A DNA stretch of 64,000 bases. It comes from an uncultured Actinomycetes bacterium (GTDB lineage: Bacteria > Actinomycetota > Coriobacteriia > Coriobacteriales > Atopobiaceae). Shown here piece by piece: positions 24,079-33,148 of this stretch (its first letter is position 1; every line of letters begins with the position of its first letter). The notes under the pieces are model-generated. The model was not told the origin of the DNA. It saw nothing but the letters and a program-made list of their open reading frames with translations, and searched no databases. Made by a program: the position numbers and the translations under genes. The stretch spans positions 58,632 through 122,631 of the forward strand of contig OMXZ01000003.1 of NCBI GenBank assembly GCA_900315165.1, given 5' to 3'.

Positions 24079-25296
24079 ATGGAGATCAACGGCGCACGGC
24101 TCATGGACAACATCCGCACGCTCGGCACGCTGGGCATCAACGAGACGGGTCGTTCGCGCCTGGCCGCATCCGATGAGGACAAGGCCGGCCGCGACTACGT
24201 GAAGGGTCTCTTCGAGGAAACCGGGCTCGAGGTCGTCGTGGACCGCATCGGCAACCTCTACGGCATCTGGCGTCCCGAAGGCACCCCAGACGTCGACCCC
24301 GTCATGACCGGCTCGCACATCGACTCCGTAATCAACGCCGGCCAGTACGACGGCGACCTGGGCGTGCTCAGCGGCCTCGAGGTCATCCGCACGCTGCAGG
24401 AGGCCGGCTTTGTGCCCGCCCGCCCCATCGTCGTGGTCGCCTTCACCAACGAGGAGGGCGTCCGCTACCAGCCCGACATGATGGGCTCGCTGGTGTACGC
24501 AGGCGGCCAGCCGCTGGACGAGGCGCTGGACTCCATCGGCACCGACGGCACGCGCCTGGGCGACGAGCTGGCGCGTATCGGCTACGCGGGCACCATCGAC
24601 CCCGGCGACATCAAGCCCGCGACCTTCGTCGAGCTCCACATTGAGCAGGGCCCGATCCTGGACGTGGAAGGCACGCAGATCGGCGTGGTCGAGAGCCTGC
24701 AGGGCATCCACTGGAAGCGCATCACCTTCCACGGCGCGCAGAACCACGCGGGCACCACGCCCACAACCATGCGCCGCGACGCGGGTCTTGCCGCCGCCAA
24801 GGTCAACGTCCGCGAGCGCGAGCATGCGCTGGCCAACGACAAGTTCCTCTGCACCGTGGGCACGATCGCGCTGGGGCCCAACGCCGTCAACGTAATCCCC
24901 GATAAGGCTACTTTCACCGTGGACCTGCGCTCACCCGTGAAGGAGACCCTGGACACCGAGGATGCGGGGCTGGAGGAGTACCTGCGCCAGGTCGCCGAGG
25001 AAGACGGGCTCACGGTGGAGTCCGAGCAGCTCACGTGCTTTGACCCCGTCCCCTTCGACGAGGGCGTCTGTCAGCGCATCGAGGCCTCCTGCGAGGCGCG
25101 CGGCCTCTCCCACCGCCGTATCACCTCCGGCGCGGGCCAAGACGCGCAGATGATGGCCCGCATCTGTCCCACCGCCATGATCTTTGTCCCCAGCGTGAAC
25201 GGCATCAGCCACAACCCCGAGGAGTACAGCCGCGACGAGGACTGCGTCAACGGCGCCAACGTCCTGCTCGACGTGGTCGTTTCCCTCGCGCAGTAA
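24079..25296 (+). CDS. M20-family N-carbamoyl-amino-acid hydrolase / allantoate amidohydrolase-like
   Basis: 405 residues. Metal-site motifs of the hydantoinase/carbamoylase group are visible: TGSHIDSVINAGQYDGDLGV (His and Asp), FTNEEGVRY (Glu pair), VELHIEQGPIL (His), FHGAQNHAGTTPTTMRRD, and the C-terminal SGAGQDAQMM. The enzyme hydrolyses N-carbamoyl amino acids or allantoate in the cytoplasm, releasing ammonia; the exact substrate is not determined. ATG 24079 follows GGGAGCAAG. A divergent AraC regulator sits upstream. Confidence 0.9.
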   Translation: MEINGARLMDNIRTLGTLGINETGRSRLAASDEDKAGRDYVKGLFEETGLEVVVDRIGNLYGIWRPEGTPDVDPVMTGSHIDSVINAGQYDGDLGVLSGLEVIRTLQEAGFVPARPIVVVAFTNEEGVRYQPDMMGSLVYAGGQPLDEALDSIGTDGTRLGDELARIGYAGTIDPGDIKPATFVELHIEQGPILDVEGTQIGVVESLQGIHWKRITFHGAQNHAGTTPTTMRRDAGLAAAKVNVREREHALANDKFLCTVGTIALGPNAVNVIPDKATFTVDLRSPVKETLDTEDAGLEEYLRQVAEEDGLTVESEQLTCFDPVPFDEGVCQRIEASCEARGLSHRRITSGAGQDAQMMARICPTAMIFVPSVNGISHNPEEYSRDEDCVNGANVLLDVVVSLAQ

Positions 25297-25300
25297 AGCC

Positions 25301-25329
25301 CCGTGACACTCCCCGTCCCCTGTCACGCG
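25301..25329. repeat. REP-like repeat between convergent genes
   Basis: CCGTGACACTCCCCGTCCCCTGTCACGCGG, a good palindromic copy of the dispersed element, filling the gap between the amidase and ABC genes. Confidence 0.65.
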
Positions 25330-27107
25330 GCAAACTGGCTGTTGTAGAGCTGCTCGTACTTGCCATGGCGCGCCATCAGCTCGTCGTGGCTGCCGGCCTC
25401 CTTGATGTCGCCGTTCTCCATGTAGAGGATCAGGTCTGCGTCGCGGATGGTGGAGAGCCGGTGCGCGATCACAAAGCTGGTCCTCCCCTTCATGAGCCGC
25501 TGCATGGCGTCCTGGATCTTCTGCTCGGTGTAGGTGTCCACATTGCTCGTGGCCTCGTCCAGGATCATAATCTCCGGGTCGCAGGCCATGGCGCGCGCGA
25601 TGGTGAGCAGCTGGCGCTCGCCCTGCGAGACGTTCTCCCCGCCATGCGAGAGCACGAAGTCGTAGCCGCCCGGCAGCATGCGCACAAAGGGGTCCGCGCT
25701 GGCCACCGCCGCGGCCTCCTCCACCTGTTCGCGCGTGAGCCCGTCCCTGCCATAGGACAGGTTGTCCGTCACCGTGCCCTCGAAGAGCCAGGTATCCTGC
25801 AGGACCATTGAGAAGTGCCGGCGGAGTTCCTCGCGGGTCATCTGCCGGGTGTCCACGCCGTCGACCAGGATCTGCCCGCCGTCGACCTCATAGAACCGCA
25901 TGAGGAGGTTGACCAGGGTGGTCTTGCCCGCGCCGGTGGGGCCCACAATGGCAATCTTTTGCCCCGGGTGCACGGAGAAGCTCACGTCCGTCATGAGCGG
26001 GCTCTCCGGCGTGTAGCCAAAGGCCACGTGGCGGAACTCCACCGTGCCGTCCGTCCTCTGCGCCACCTGGGGATCCGTCACGTCCGGCTCTTCTTCCTCA
26101 GCGTTAAGAAGTGCCGCAATACGGTCCGCAGCTGCCACTGACGCCCCGAGCGATCCAGCCATCCCGGCGATGCTGGTAAAGGGCTGCGAGAACTGCTTGG
26201 TGTACTGCAGCATGGACTGGACGGTGCCCACGTTCATCTGGCCACCCAGCACGAAGAAGCACCCCAGCACGGCGGAGACCACATAGCCCGCATTGTTAAC
26301 CAGCGAGGTGATGGGGCTAATCGTACCGGACTCGGTGTCGGCCTTCTCGGCAGTCTCGCGCAGGCGCTCGTTCATCTGGTCGAACTGGCGCTCCGCCCGA
26401 CCCTCATAGCCAAAGGCCTGGACCACGCCCTTGCCGTTATAGACCTCCTCGATGAAGCCGTTCATCTCGCCCAGCAGGTCCTGCTGCTCGCCGTAGTGCT
26501 TGGAGCTGGCCTTCATGACCCCCAGCGCCGCCATGATCGAGAGCGGGACCATGGCGATGGCAATCAGCGCCAGCCAGACGTTCATGCGCAGCATGATGAC
26601 CAGGATCCCGATGGCCGTGATGACCTGCGTGACGATCTGCGTCACGTTCTGGCTCAGCATGGTGCTCACGGTGTCCACGTCGTTGGTGATGGTGCTCAGG
26701 ATCTCGCCGTTGGTTCGGGTGTCGTAGTAGCCCAGCTTGAGGTGGTGCATCTTGCGGTCGATGTCGTCGCGCAGGCGCTGCACCACGCTTGCCGTGACCC
26801 GCGTCATGCCCAGGCTCTGCAGCAGGGCAAAGACCTGTCCCACCACGTAGAGCGCGGCGAGAAGGACGATCAGCCCCGCAATCGCCTGCCAGTCGAAGCT
26901 CCCCGTCCGCGCCCCCTCGAAGAGCTGCGTTGTGATGAGGCCCATGACCGCCGGCGCCAGCACCGAGAAGACCGTGCTGATTACCGCTGCCGCGATGCAG
27001 AGGGCGAGAAGTACGCGATGCCCCTTGAGGTATCCCGCCAGCTGCTTGAGGCCGCCGGCCTTGCCCTGATCAGGCGCGTTGTCCTTCTTCTGCTCGTTCG
27101 TCTTCAT
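25323..27107 (-). CDS. ABC exporter half-transporter (second gene of heterodimer)
   Basis: 594 residues: six-helix exporter domain then an ABC ATPase with Walker A GPTGAGKTT, Walker B IMILDEATSNVD and H-loop VIAHRLSTI. The signature is atypical, VSQGERQLL in place of LSGGQ. Start chosen at ATG 27107, which overlaps the TGA of the partner (TGATG); an open extension upstream is the antisense of the partner. With the partner's altered Walker B and H-loop this forms an asymmetric exporter with one degenerate ATP site. TetR upstream suggests drug or lipid efflux. Confidence 0.9.
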   Translation of the reverse strand: MKTNEQKKDNAPDQGKAGGLKQLAGYLKGHRVLLALCIAAAVISTVFSVLAPAVMGLITTQLFEGARTGSFDWQAIAGLIVLLAALYVVGQVFALLQSLGMTRVTASVVQRLRDDIDRKMHHLKLGYYDTRTNGEILSTITNDVDTVSTMLSQNVTQIVTQVITAIGILVIMLRMNVWLALIAIAMVPLSIMAALGVMKASSKHYGEQQDLLGEMNGFIEEVYNGKGVVQAFGYEGRAERQFDQMNERLRETAEKADTESGTISPITSLVNNAGYVVSAVLGCFFVLGGQMNVGTVQSMLQYTKQFSQPFTSIAGMAGSLGASVAAADRIAALLNAEEEEPDVTDPQVAQRTDGTVEFRHVAFGYTPESPLMTDVSFSVHPGQKIAIVGPTGAGKTTLVNLLMRFYEVDGGQILVDGVDTRQMTREELRRHFSMVLQDTWLFEGTVTDNLSYGRDGLTREQVEEAAAVASADPFVRMLPGGYDFVLSHGGENVSQGERQLLTIARAMACDPEIMILDEATSNVDTYTEQKIQDAMQRLMKGRTSFVIAHRLSTIRDADLILYMENGDIKEAGSHDELMARHGKYEQLYNSQFAA

Positions 27108-28876
27108 CACGCCTCGCCTCCCTTCGCGTCGGTGCCATCCGCAAGCATCTTTGCCACCGCTTCCTCCCCCAGCTGCAGGGTCGCCATCTCGCGATAAGCC
27201 GGGCAGGTACGGAGCAGTTCCAAATGGGTACCCTTGCCGATGACCTCGCCCTTCTCGATGACCAGGATCTGGTCGGCCGAGAGGATGGTGCTCACGCGCT
27301 GGGCCACCATGATGATGGCGGCGTCCTTGGCTGCCTCGGCCAGGTTCTGGCGGAGCTGGCGGTCGGTCCGCATGTCGAGCGCGGAGAAGCTGTCGTCGAA
27401 AAGGTAGACCTCGGGTTTCTTCATGACGGCGCGGGCGATGGCCAGGCGCTGGCGCTGGCCGCCGGAGAGGTTGGTGCCGCCCTGGGCAATGTGCTCGTGG
27501 TAGCCGCCCTGCTTCCTCTGGATGAACTCGTCCGCGCAGGCGATCCGGGCCGCGCGCTCCCAGTCCTCCTGGGCGCCGTCCTCGTTGCCAAAGTTGAGGT
27601 TGGAGGCGATGTCGCCGGTGAAGAGGACATTCTTCTGCGGCACGTAGCCGATGCGCGCTCGGAGGTCCTGGAGCCGCCATTTGCGCACGTCCACCCCATC
27701 CACCAGCACGTGGCCGCACGTCACGTCGTACATGCGGGGCACGAGCTTGACCACGGAGCTCTTGCCGCAGCCCGTCCGACCGATGATGGCCGTCACCTGG
27801 CCGGGGCCCGTCTTGAAGGAGACGTCCCGGATCACGGGCTCCTCGGCCCCAGGGTAGGTGAAGGTGACGTCACGGAACTCCACGGAGCCCCGCTCCGTCA
27901 CGTCCGCGTCCGTGGCGTCCCCATCACACATGGATTCCTGCGCCTCCAGGACCTCACTGATCCTGCCCGCGCAGGCATAGGCGTTGGGGAACATCATGAC
28001 CACGGCCGCCAGCAGGATGACGGACATGAGGATCATGGAGATGTACTGGCTGTTTGCCACCAGGGCGCCCACCTCCATCTCGCCCGTGCCCACGTAGTAG
28101 GAGCCCACGGCCATGACGGCGGCAGTCGTCACGCCGAAGACCACCTGGATCACGGGAACCAGCGCGCCGGTGACCCTACCGGATCGCGTCATGATCCTGG
28201 CGTAGTCCTGGTTGGCCGCACGGAACCGGTCCATCTCCCGCGGCTGGCGGTTGAAGGCACGGATGACGCGCACACCCTCCAGGGTCTCGAGAAAGAGGCT
28301 GTTGAGCTGGTCGATCTTCTTCCTCATGGCCACGGAGTAGCGCGAGGCCGCCAGGATGATGACCGTTGTGGCGACCAGCAGGACGGGGATGGCCACGTTG
28401 AGGACGGAGCTGACCTTGCCGCCCGTGGCCGCGGAGAGGACCAGTCCCGCCACGGCCATGAGCGGGGCCATGACGCCCATGCGCAGGAGCATGGTGAGGA
28501 ACAGCTGGACGTTGGTGACGTCGGACGTGGAGCGAGTGACGAGCGACGCCGTGCCGAATCGGTCCACATCCGCGGCGGAGAGCTCCTGCACTTTGTAGAA
28601 GACCTGCCTGCGGAGGTCGGCGGCAAAACGTGTGGAGATCTTTGCCGAGAGCACCGTGGTCGCGATGCTGGCTGCGCAGGTCACGGCCGCCATGACCGCC
28701 ATGATGACGGCAGTGACCACGATGAAGCTGTGGCTCGCTTCGGCGATGCCCCGATCGATCATGGACGCAAGGAGCGTCGGCAGCATCATCTCGGTGATGG
28801 ACGACACCAGCATGAGGACCAGAAGCGACGCGACGTGCTTCTTGTTGATGCTGACGCGGGACAATATCGTGCCCAT
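27107..28876 (-). CDS. ABC exporter half-transporter with degenerate NBD (first gene of heterodimer)
   Basis: 589 residues: transmembrane domain starting KKHVASLLVLMLVSSITE, then NBD with Walker A GRTGCGKSS and a normal LSGGQRQRLAIARA. The catalytic glutamate after Walker B is aspartate (YLFDDSFSALD), and the switch histidine is glutamine (MVAQRVSTI). These are the two classic changes of the degenerate site in heterodimeric exporters such as the TM287/288 and BmrCD type. It lies 27 bases after the TetR gene in the same direction. Confidence 0.9.
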   Translation of the reverse strand: MGTILSRVSINKKHVASLLVLMLVSSITEMMLPTLLASMIDRGIAEASHSFIVVTAVIMAVMAAVTCAASIATTVLSAKISTRFAADLRRQVFYKVQELSAADVDRFGTASLVTRSTSDVTNVQLFLTMLLRMGVMAPLMAVAGLVLSAATGGKVSSVLNVAIPVLLVATTVIILAASRYSVAMRKKIDQLNSLFLETLEGVRVIRAFNRQPREMDRFRAANQDYARIMTRSGRVTGALVPVIQVVFGVTTAAVMAVGSYYVGTGEMEVGALVANSQYISMILMSVILLAAVVMMFPNAYACAGRISEVLEAQESMCDGDATDADVTERGSVEFRDVTFTYPGAEEPVIRDVSFKTGPGQVTAIIGRTGCGKSSVVKLVPRMYDVTCGHVLVDGVDVRKWRLQDLRARIGYVPQKNVLFTGDIASNLNFGNEDGAQEDWERAARIACADEFIQRKQGGYHEHIAQGGTNLSGGQRQRLAIARAVMKKPEVYLFDDSFSALDMRTDRQLRQNLAEAAKDAAIIMVAQRVSTILSADQILVIEKGEVIGKGTHLELLRTCPAYREMATLQLGEEAVAKMLADGTDAKGGEA

Positions 28877-28903
28877 GATTCTTCTCCCTATCGGAAATGG
28901 CGT

Positions 28904-29500
28904 TTAATCTACGGCTAGACGCGAGGCATCTGCAACGACCCCTGCGAAGACCTGCGCCAGGGTCTGGTCGGGTGAGGCGTCCAGATAGCGAGCTATGGCC
29001 TCCTGCAGGAGCGAGCCCACGAGCGCCGCCACAAGCTCGCGATCGCTCGGGGAAACCGCATCGCCAAAGCGCTGCTCCAGCCTGGATGCGACCCACACCA
29101 CCGTCTGGCGGTTGTTCGCATCAAAGGCTTCCTTGAGCTTGGACTCACGCTCGATGGCTTGGAGCATGAGGCGGTAGATTGCCTTGTACTCGTCACCAAG
29201 CTCCAAGAGAGAGAGGATGGCTTGGACCTGTTTCGCGGCGTCCTCGAGCGGGGTCGCCGCAACGAGCAAATCGTCGAGCATGCGCTCCAGCTCCGCAGCG
29301 CCGGCGTCATCGCTCTTGGAGACGCCCAGGACGGCATCCACCTTGCCGGGAAAGTAATTGAAGAGGGTGCTGCGGCTAACGCCGGCGGCATCCGCGAGCT
29401 CCTGCATAGTGAAGCCCGCCAGGCCGCGCTCCAATGTGAGGTCGATCGCCTTGCGTTGGATGGTGAGCCTGGTGCGTTCCTTCTTCTCCTGTAGGCCCAT
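28904..29500 (-). CDS. TetR/AcrR-family regulator of the adjacent ABC exporter
   Basis: 198 residues: N-terminal helix-turn-helix LTLERGLAGFTMQELADAAG then VSRSTLFNYFPGK, typical of TetR. The C-terminal ligand domain is variable. It is first in a TetR-ABC-ABC transcript, so it probably controls efflux genes in response to a transported compound. ATG 29500 (MGLQEKK) is chosen because upstream codons lie in AT-rich promoter DNA. Confidence 0.88.
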   Translation of the reverse strand: MGLQEKKERTRLTIQRKAIDLTLERGLAGFTMQELADAAGVSRSTLFNYFPGKVDAVLGVSKSDDAGAAELERMLDDLLVAATPLEDAAKQVQAILSLLELGDEYKAIYRLMLQAIERESKLKEAFDANNRQTVVWVASRLEQRFGDAVSPSDRELVAALVGSLLQEAIARYLDASPDQTLAQVFAGVVADASRLAVD

Positions 29501-29590
29501 AGTCAAGCTCCATAAGTTGGTCGATACATCTTCTGCGTCCAACTTTAGACTAAATAGCTATATAGTGCAACCTCTGTCTATGGGGGTTGT

Positions 29591-29615
29591 GTGGCAGTCC
29601 CCTGTCACCTGTCAC
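29591..29615. repeat. REP-like repeat
   Basis: GTGGCAGTCCCCTGTCACC then TGTCAC, upstream of the AT-rich array of the ATPase gene. Confidence 0.55.
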
Positions 29616-29638
29616 ACGCCATATCACGTGACAATAAA

Positions 29639-29712
29639 TGACTATAAAAACCTGAGAGAACGATAAAGGACTATAAAAATACTGCTAGACTATAAACAAG
29701 TATAAAAGTACC
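29639..29712 (+). repeat. iteron-like ACTATAAA direct repeats before the ATPase gene
   Basis: Same-strand copies: TGACTATAAAAA (29639), GGACTATAAAAA (29668), AGACTATAAAC (29687) and AGTATAAAAG (29699), with a weaker GATAAAGG at 29662. A further GGACTATAAACA lies just after the gene at about 30781. Array density and strand bias suggest a protein-binding site rather than a simple promoter, though it must also contain the promoter. Autoregulation or a cis-acting mobility/replication site is inference. Confidence 0.65.
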
Positions 29713-29732
29713 TGGTATGGAGAGGGGATGGC

Positions 29733-30776
29733 ATGGCGCAGAACCCCTATACGCTCGCCTTCGGCACCGAGCCGACCGAACTTATCCCGCGTACGGTCGC
29801 AAACAGCGAGGTAATCGATGCGTTTTCCGCCAAGCAGCCCTCCCAGCCGCTCTATATGGTCACAGGAGTGCGAGGGAGCGGCAAGACGGTTTTCATGACC
29901 TCGATTGCAAGCCATTTCAGATCCCAAGACGACTGGATCGTGGTGGAGCTCAACCCTGAGCGAAACCTGTTGGAGGACCTCACCTCGAAACTGAGCAGCC
30001 AAAACCAGCTCGCTGCCATCTTCAGCGCCGCCAAGATCGACCTCTCGCTCCTTGGGTTCGGCTTGTCGCTCGAAGGCGCAGCGCCGATCTCCAATGTAGA
30101 GATCGCCCTGCAGCGCATGCTCGAAAGTCTAGACAAGAAGGGCAAGCGGGTCCTTGTCACCATCGACGAGGTCACCAACAGCCCTCAGATCAGGGAGTTT
30201 GCTGCCTCGTTCCAGATTTTTCTGCGACAGAAACTCCCCATCTACCTCGTGATGACCGGACTTTACGAGAACATCTACGATCTGCAGAACGAGAAGACGC
30301 TCACGTTCCTGTACCGGGCGCCACGTATCGACCTGCAGCCGCTCAACGTGGGGACCATCGCCGCGAACTACCGCGCGACGTTCGGGCTCGGCGCGGGGGA
30401 ATCGCTGGAAATGGCAAAGGCCACGAAGGGGTTTGCCTTCGCCTTCCAGCTACTCGGGTACCTCACCTGGAACAAGGGCGGTCGTTGGCAGGACACCCTT
30501 CCCGACTATAAGCAGTACCTCGACGAGCTCGTGTATGAGAAGATTTGGATGGACCTCTCGCGTGGTGACCGTCGCATCCTACATGCCATCGCGACGACGA
30601 GCACCAAGAAGGTCGCGGATATCCGCGCCTTCTTGGGGATCGAAAGCAATGAGTTCAGTCCTTACCGACGCCGCCTCATTCGCAAGGGCGTCATCACCGC
30701 CGAAGGCCGTGGGTATGTGGCGTTCACGCTGCCCCTCTTTGGCAACTTTGTCCTGGAGAACTTCGGCGAGGGCTAG
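29733..30776 (+). CDS. P-loop ATPase with C-terminal winged helix (archaeal-type ATPase family)
   Basis: 347 residues. Walker A VTGVRGSGKTVF (about residues 43-54), Walker B KRVLVTIDEVTN, sensor region YLVMTGLYENIYDL, and a C-terminal winged-helix segment (KVADIRAFLGIESNEFSPYRRRLIRKGVI). It resembles stand-alone AAA ATPases of the archaeal-ATPase-like group found in gut actinobacteria and Bacteroidetes, whose role is unknown. The combination of ATPase and DNA-binding-like tail plus repeats on both sides suggests it acts on its own repeats. ATG 29733 follows GGAGAGGGG. A shortened homolog lies at 18721. Confidence 0.8.
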   Translation: MAQNPYTLAFGTEPTELIPRTVANSEVIDAFSAKQPSQPLYMVTGVRGSGKTVFMTSIASHFRSQDDWIVVELNPERNLLEDLTSKLSSQNQLAAIFSAAKIDLSLLGFGLSLEGAAPISNVEIALQRMLESLDKKGKRVLVTIDEVTNSPQIREFAASFQIFLRQKLPIYLVMTGLYENIYDLQNEKTLTFLYRAPRIDLQPLNVGTIAANYRATFGLGAGESLEMAKATKGFAFAFQLLGYLTWNKGGRWQDTLPDYKQYLDELVYEKIWMDLSRGDRRILHAIATTSTKKVADIRAFLGIESNEFSPYRRRLIRKGVITAEGRGYVAFTLPLFGNFVLENFGEG

Positions 30777-30873
30777 TGCGGGACTATAAACACTCTAAGT
30801 CAGAGCGACAGACGCATGCGACGGGGCGGTGCGTCGGGTGTACCATGTGCGACACCCGATCGCAGGAGGTCCC

Positions 30874-32016
30874 ATGCCAGCGCTGAGCAAACGCACCGAG
30901 AGGTTCACCGACTCCGTCATCCGCCGCATGACCCGCGTGGCGCTCAAGTACGACGCCATCAACCTCTCGCAGGGCTTCCCCGACTTCGACCCGCCCGCCG
31001 CCATCACCGACCGCCTGCTCACCTGGGGCGCGCAGAACTTCCGCGAGGCCCTGGCCGCCAAGCAGCGCCACTTCATGGGCATCGACATCAATCCCGATAC
31101 AGACATCGTCGTGACCTGCGGCTCCACCGAGGCCATGATGTGCGCCGTCATGTCCGTAGTGGACCCCGGCGAGCGCGTGGTCGTCTTCTCGCCCTTCTAC
31201 GAGAACTACGGCGCGGACGCCATCCTCTGCGGCGCCGAGCCCACCTATGTCACGTTGCGCGCGCCGAGCTTCACCTTCGACGAGGCCGAGCTCGAGGCGG
31301 CCTGCGCGCGCCCCGGCACCAAGGCGCTCATCCTCTGTAACCCCTCCAACCCCACGGGCCACGTCTTCTCCCGCGCGGAGCTCGACACGATTGCTCGCCT
31401 GGCCGAGCGCTACGACCTCTTCGTGATCACCGACGAGGTCTACGAGCACATCGTGTATGCGCCCCATGTCCACACCTATTTCGCGTCGCTGCCCGGCATG
31501 CGGGACCGCACGCTCAGCTGCAGCTCGCTTTCCAAGACCTACTCCATGACCGGCTGGCGTCTGGGTTATGTGATCGCGACGCCCGAGGTCATCGACCGCG
31601 CCAAGAAGGTCCACGACTTTCTGACCGTGGGCGCGGCGGCGCCGCTCATGGAAGTAGCCGTGGCGGGGCTCACCCTGCCCGACTCCTACTACGAGGATAT
31701 GGCCGCGCTCTACACGCACAAGCGCGACCTCTTCTGCTCCGGCTTGCGCGACCTGGGTTTCTCCATCGTGGAGCCCCAGGGCGCCTACTACGTGATGGCC
31801 GACGTGGCCGGCGTGGAGCGCGAGCTGGGCTACACGGACGATGAGACCTTCGCGGTCGACCTCTGCCGCAAGGTCGGCGTGGCCACCGTGCCGGGCAACT
31901 GCTTCTTCGCCGGCGACGATTACCATTTCGTGCGCTTCCATTTCGCCAAGAGCGATGCGTTGCTCGAGTCCGCGCTCGACGCCCTCGACGGCTGGCGTGA
32001 CAAGCTGGCCCGGTAG
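30874..32016 (+). CDS. class I/II PLP-dependent aminotransferase with short internal deletion
   Basis: 380 residues. The fold-type I core is present: VTCGSTEAMMCA, LILCNPSNPTGHVFS, FVITDEVYEHIVY, and the PLP-lysine motif SCSSLSKTYSMTGWRLGY; the C-terminal arginine region is VRFHFAKSD. Compared with relatives I know, the stretch between DPPAAITDRL and LTWGAQNFREA lacks about a dozen residues that normally include a HQY-type motif near the active site. The frame stays open, so a protein would be made, but activity is doubtful. Cytosolic; substrate probably aspartate, cysteine conjugates or aromatic amino acids. ATG 30874 follows AGGAGGT. Confidence 0.85.
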   Translation: MPALSKRTERFTDSVIRRMTRVALKYDAINLSQGFPDFDPPAAITDRLLTWGAQNFREALAAKQRHFMGIDINPDTDIVVTCGSTEAMMCAVMSVVDPGERVVVFSPFYENYGADAILCGAEPTYVTLRAPSFTFDEAELEAACARPGTKALILCNPSNPTGHVFSRAELDTIARLAERYDLFVITDEVYEHIVYAPHVHTYFASLPGMRDRTLSCSSLSKTYSMTGWRLGYVIATPEVIDRAKKVHDFLTVGAAAPLMEVAVAGLTLPDSYYEDMAALYTHKRDLFCSGLRDLGFSIVEPQGAYYVMADVAGVERELGYTDDETFAVDLCRKVGVATVPGNCFFAGDDYHFVRFHFAKSDALLESALDALDGWRDKLAR

Positions 32017-32026
32017 ATGCGACTGC

Positions 32027-32084
32027 GACAATTGGGGACGTTTCTCTATTGTCCCACGTGTCACTCCCCCGTCCCCTGTCACAC
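32027..32084. repeat. composite repeat: GACAATTGGGGACG palindrome plus REP-like element
   Basis: 32027-32053 is a 27-base element with inverted ends GACAAT and ATTGTC around GGGGACGTTTCTCT. 32057-32084 is CGTGTCACTCCCCCGTCCCC then TGTCACACG. The two elements occur together here and at 43814-43902. Gap 32085-32212 holds nothing recognised. Confidence 0.65.
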
Positions 32085-32212
32085 GAGCGCGGCTGCACCC
32101 CGAAGAGGTGCCCTAGGAAGACCTGGTCGCGTTGTTCCGTGAGGTAGTCGGGCGAGAGTAGCCCAAGCCTGAGCGAGTCGTTTCCAAGATTGTGAATCTT
32201 CGGAATCCCCCG

Positions 32213-33058
32213 CTAGGACATGAATCCCGGCAGGCTCCCCTTGTCTGTAGCAACCGCTATCTCCTCGAAAGCCTGAGCCACCGCGTCATTCGAGCAGGGA
32301 CCTATATGCCAACGAGCCACGGCACTGGTCTCCTCAGTTGCATTTGCCACGCTCACCGAGTTGGGGAAGCCCTCCAACATGGCCATGTCGTTCTCCGAGT
32401 CACCGAAGGTCGCCACCTCGTCAAGCGAGATGCCAAGTCGGTCCGCCAGGATCCTCACGGCCGAGCCCTTCGAATAGCCCGCAGGGAGAATGTCGATGTA
32501 GGGAGCCCAGGCACTGGGAAAGACGAAGTCAAACTCGGGAAAACGGTGGAGCAGCTGGTCGCGCAGGAAGACCATGTGGCTCCGATCGCACGAGCACACG
32601 ATGTTCGACTTGATCCACTGCCGATCCGGCACTTGGATCACCGTGGCCTTGTAGCTGTCAGTGCCCTGCCTGAGGGAATCCGTCTGACCAGGCACTGACG
32701 TAGCCAGCACCGCCGTCCCGTCACCAAGGGCGTCATGGAGGGTGAGCACCGCACCGAAGCAGCCCTCGTCAAGGTACTGCCGCAGGCGCTCGAGGGCACC
32801 CGTGTCCAGAGCCTCGACGTGAATCGTCTCTCCGTCCAGCCGCACCACCTGGCCATTGACGAAGGCTCCCGTGGCGTAGCAGGCCTCGTCCCCACCGAAC
32901 ATCCAGCCCATGGCCTGAGGGGTGCGCCCCGAGACGGGCCCGAAATGGATGCCCCGGTCAAGCAGCGCATGGATTGCCTGGATGGCGCGCTTCGAGGCCC
33001 CGTCTGACCCGGCGGGTATCAGGGTGTCATCGAGGTCGGTAAGCACGAGCTTGATCAT
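32213..33058 (-). CDS. HAD-superfamily Cof-type phosphatase
   Basis: 281 residues. Motif I is MIKLVLTDLDDTLI (DxDxT nucleophile), motif II PVSGRTPQAM, and motif IV FGDSENDMAMLEGF, with the C2-type cap between them. Cof-type HAD enzymes dephosphorylate sugar or cofactor phosphates. As the last gene of the lac/gal run it may clear accumulating hexose phosphates, but this is inference. The start is ATG 33058 (MIKLV); a MIP start three codons earlier would sit on top of the AAAGGA ribosome site. Confidence 0.88.
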   Translation of the reverse strand: MIKLVLTDLDDTLIPAGSDGASKRAIQAIHALLDRGIHFGPVSGRTPQAMGWMFGGDEACYATGAFVNGQVVRLDGETIHVEALDTGALERLRQYLDEGCFGAVLTLHDALGDGTAVLATSVPGQTDSLRQGTDSYKATVIQVPDRQWIKSNIVCSCDRSHMVFLRDQLLHRFPEFDFVFPSAWAPYIDILPAGYSKGSAVRILADRLGISLDEVATFGDSENDMAMLEGFPNSVSVANATEETSAVARWHIGPCSNDAVAQAFEEIAVATDKGSLPGFMS

Positions 33059-33103
33059 GGGAATCATTCCTTTCGCCGGGAACTCTCTTGACGTACTCCC
33101 GGT

Positions 33104-33134
33104 GAGGGGCGAGCGGGGTAGCCGCTCGCCCCTC
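33104..33134. terminator. GC-rich hairpin between galT and the HAD gene
   Basis: Arms GAGGGGCGAGCGG and CCGCTCGCCCCTC, 13 bp perfect, five-base loop. No U-run follows on the minus strand, so it may attenuate or stabilise mRNA rather than terminate fully. Confidence 0.55.
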
Positions 33135-33148
33135 TGGCTCAATCATTC

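Noticed and set aside
29639..29712. CRISPR-like array
   Set aside because: Repeats are 8-12 bases with 11-29 base irregular spacing and no cas genes; iteron-type array fits better.
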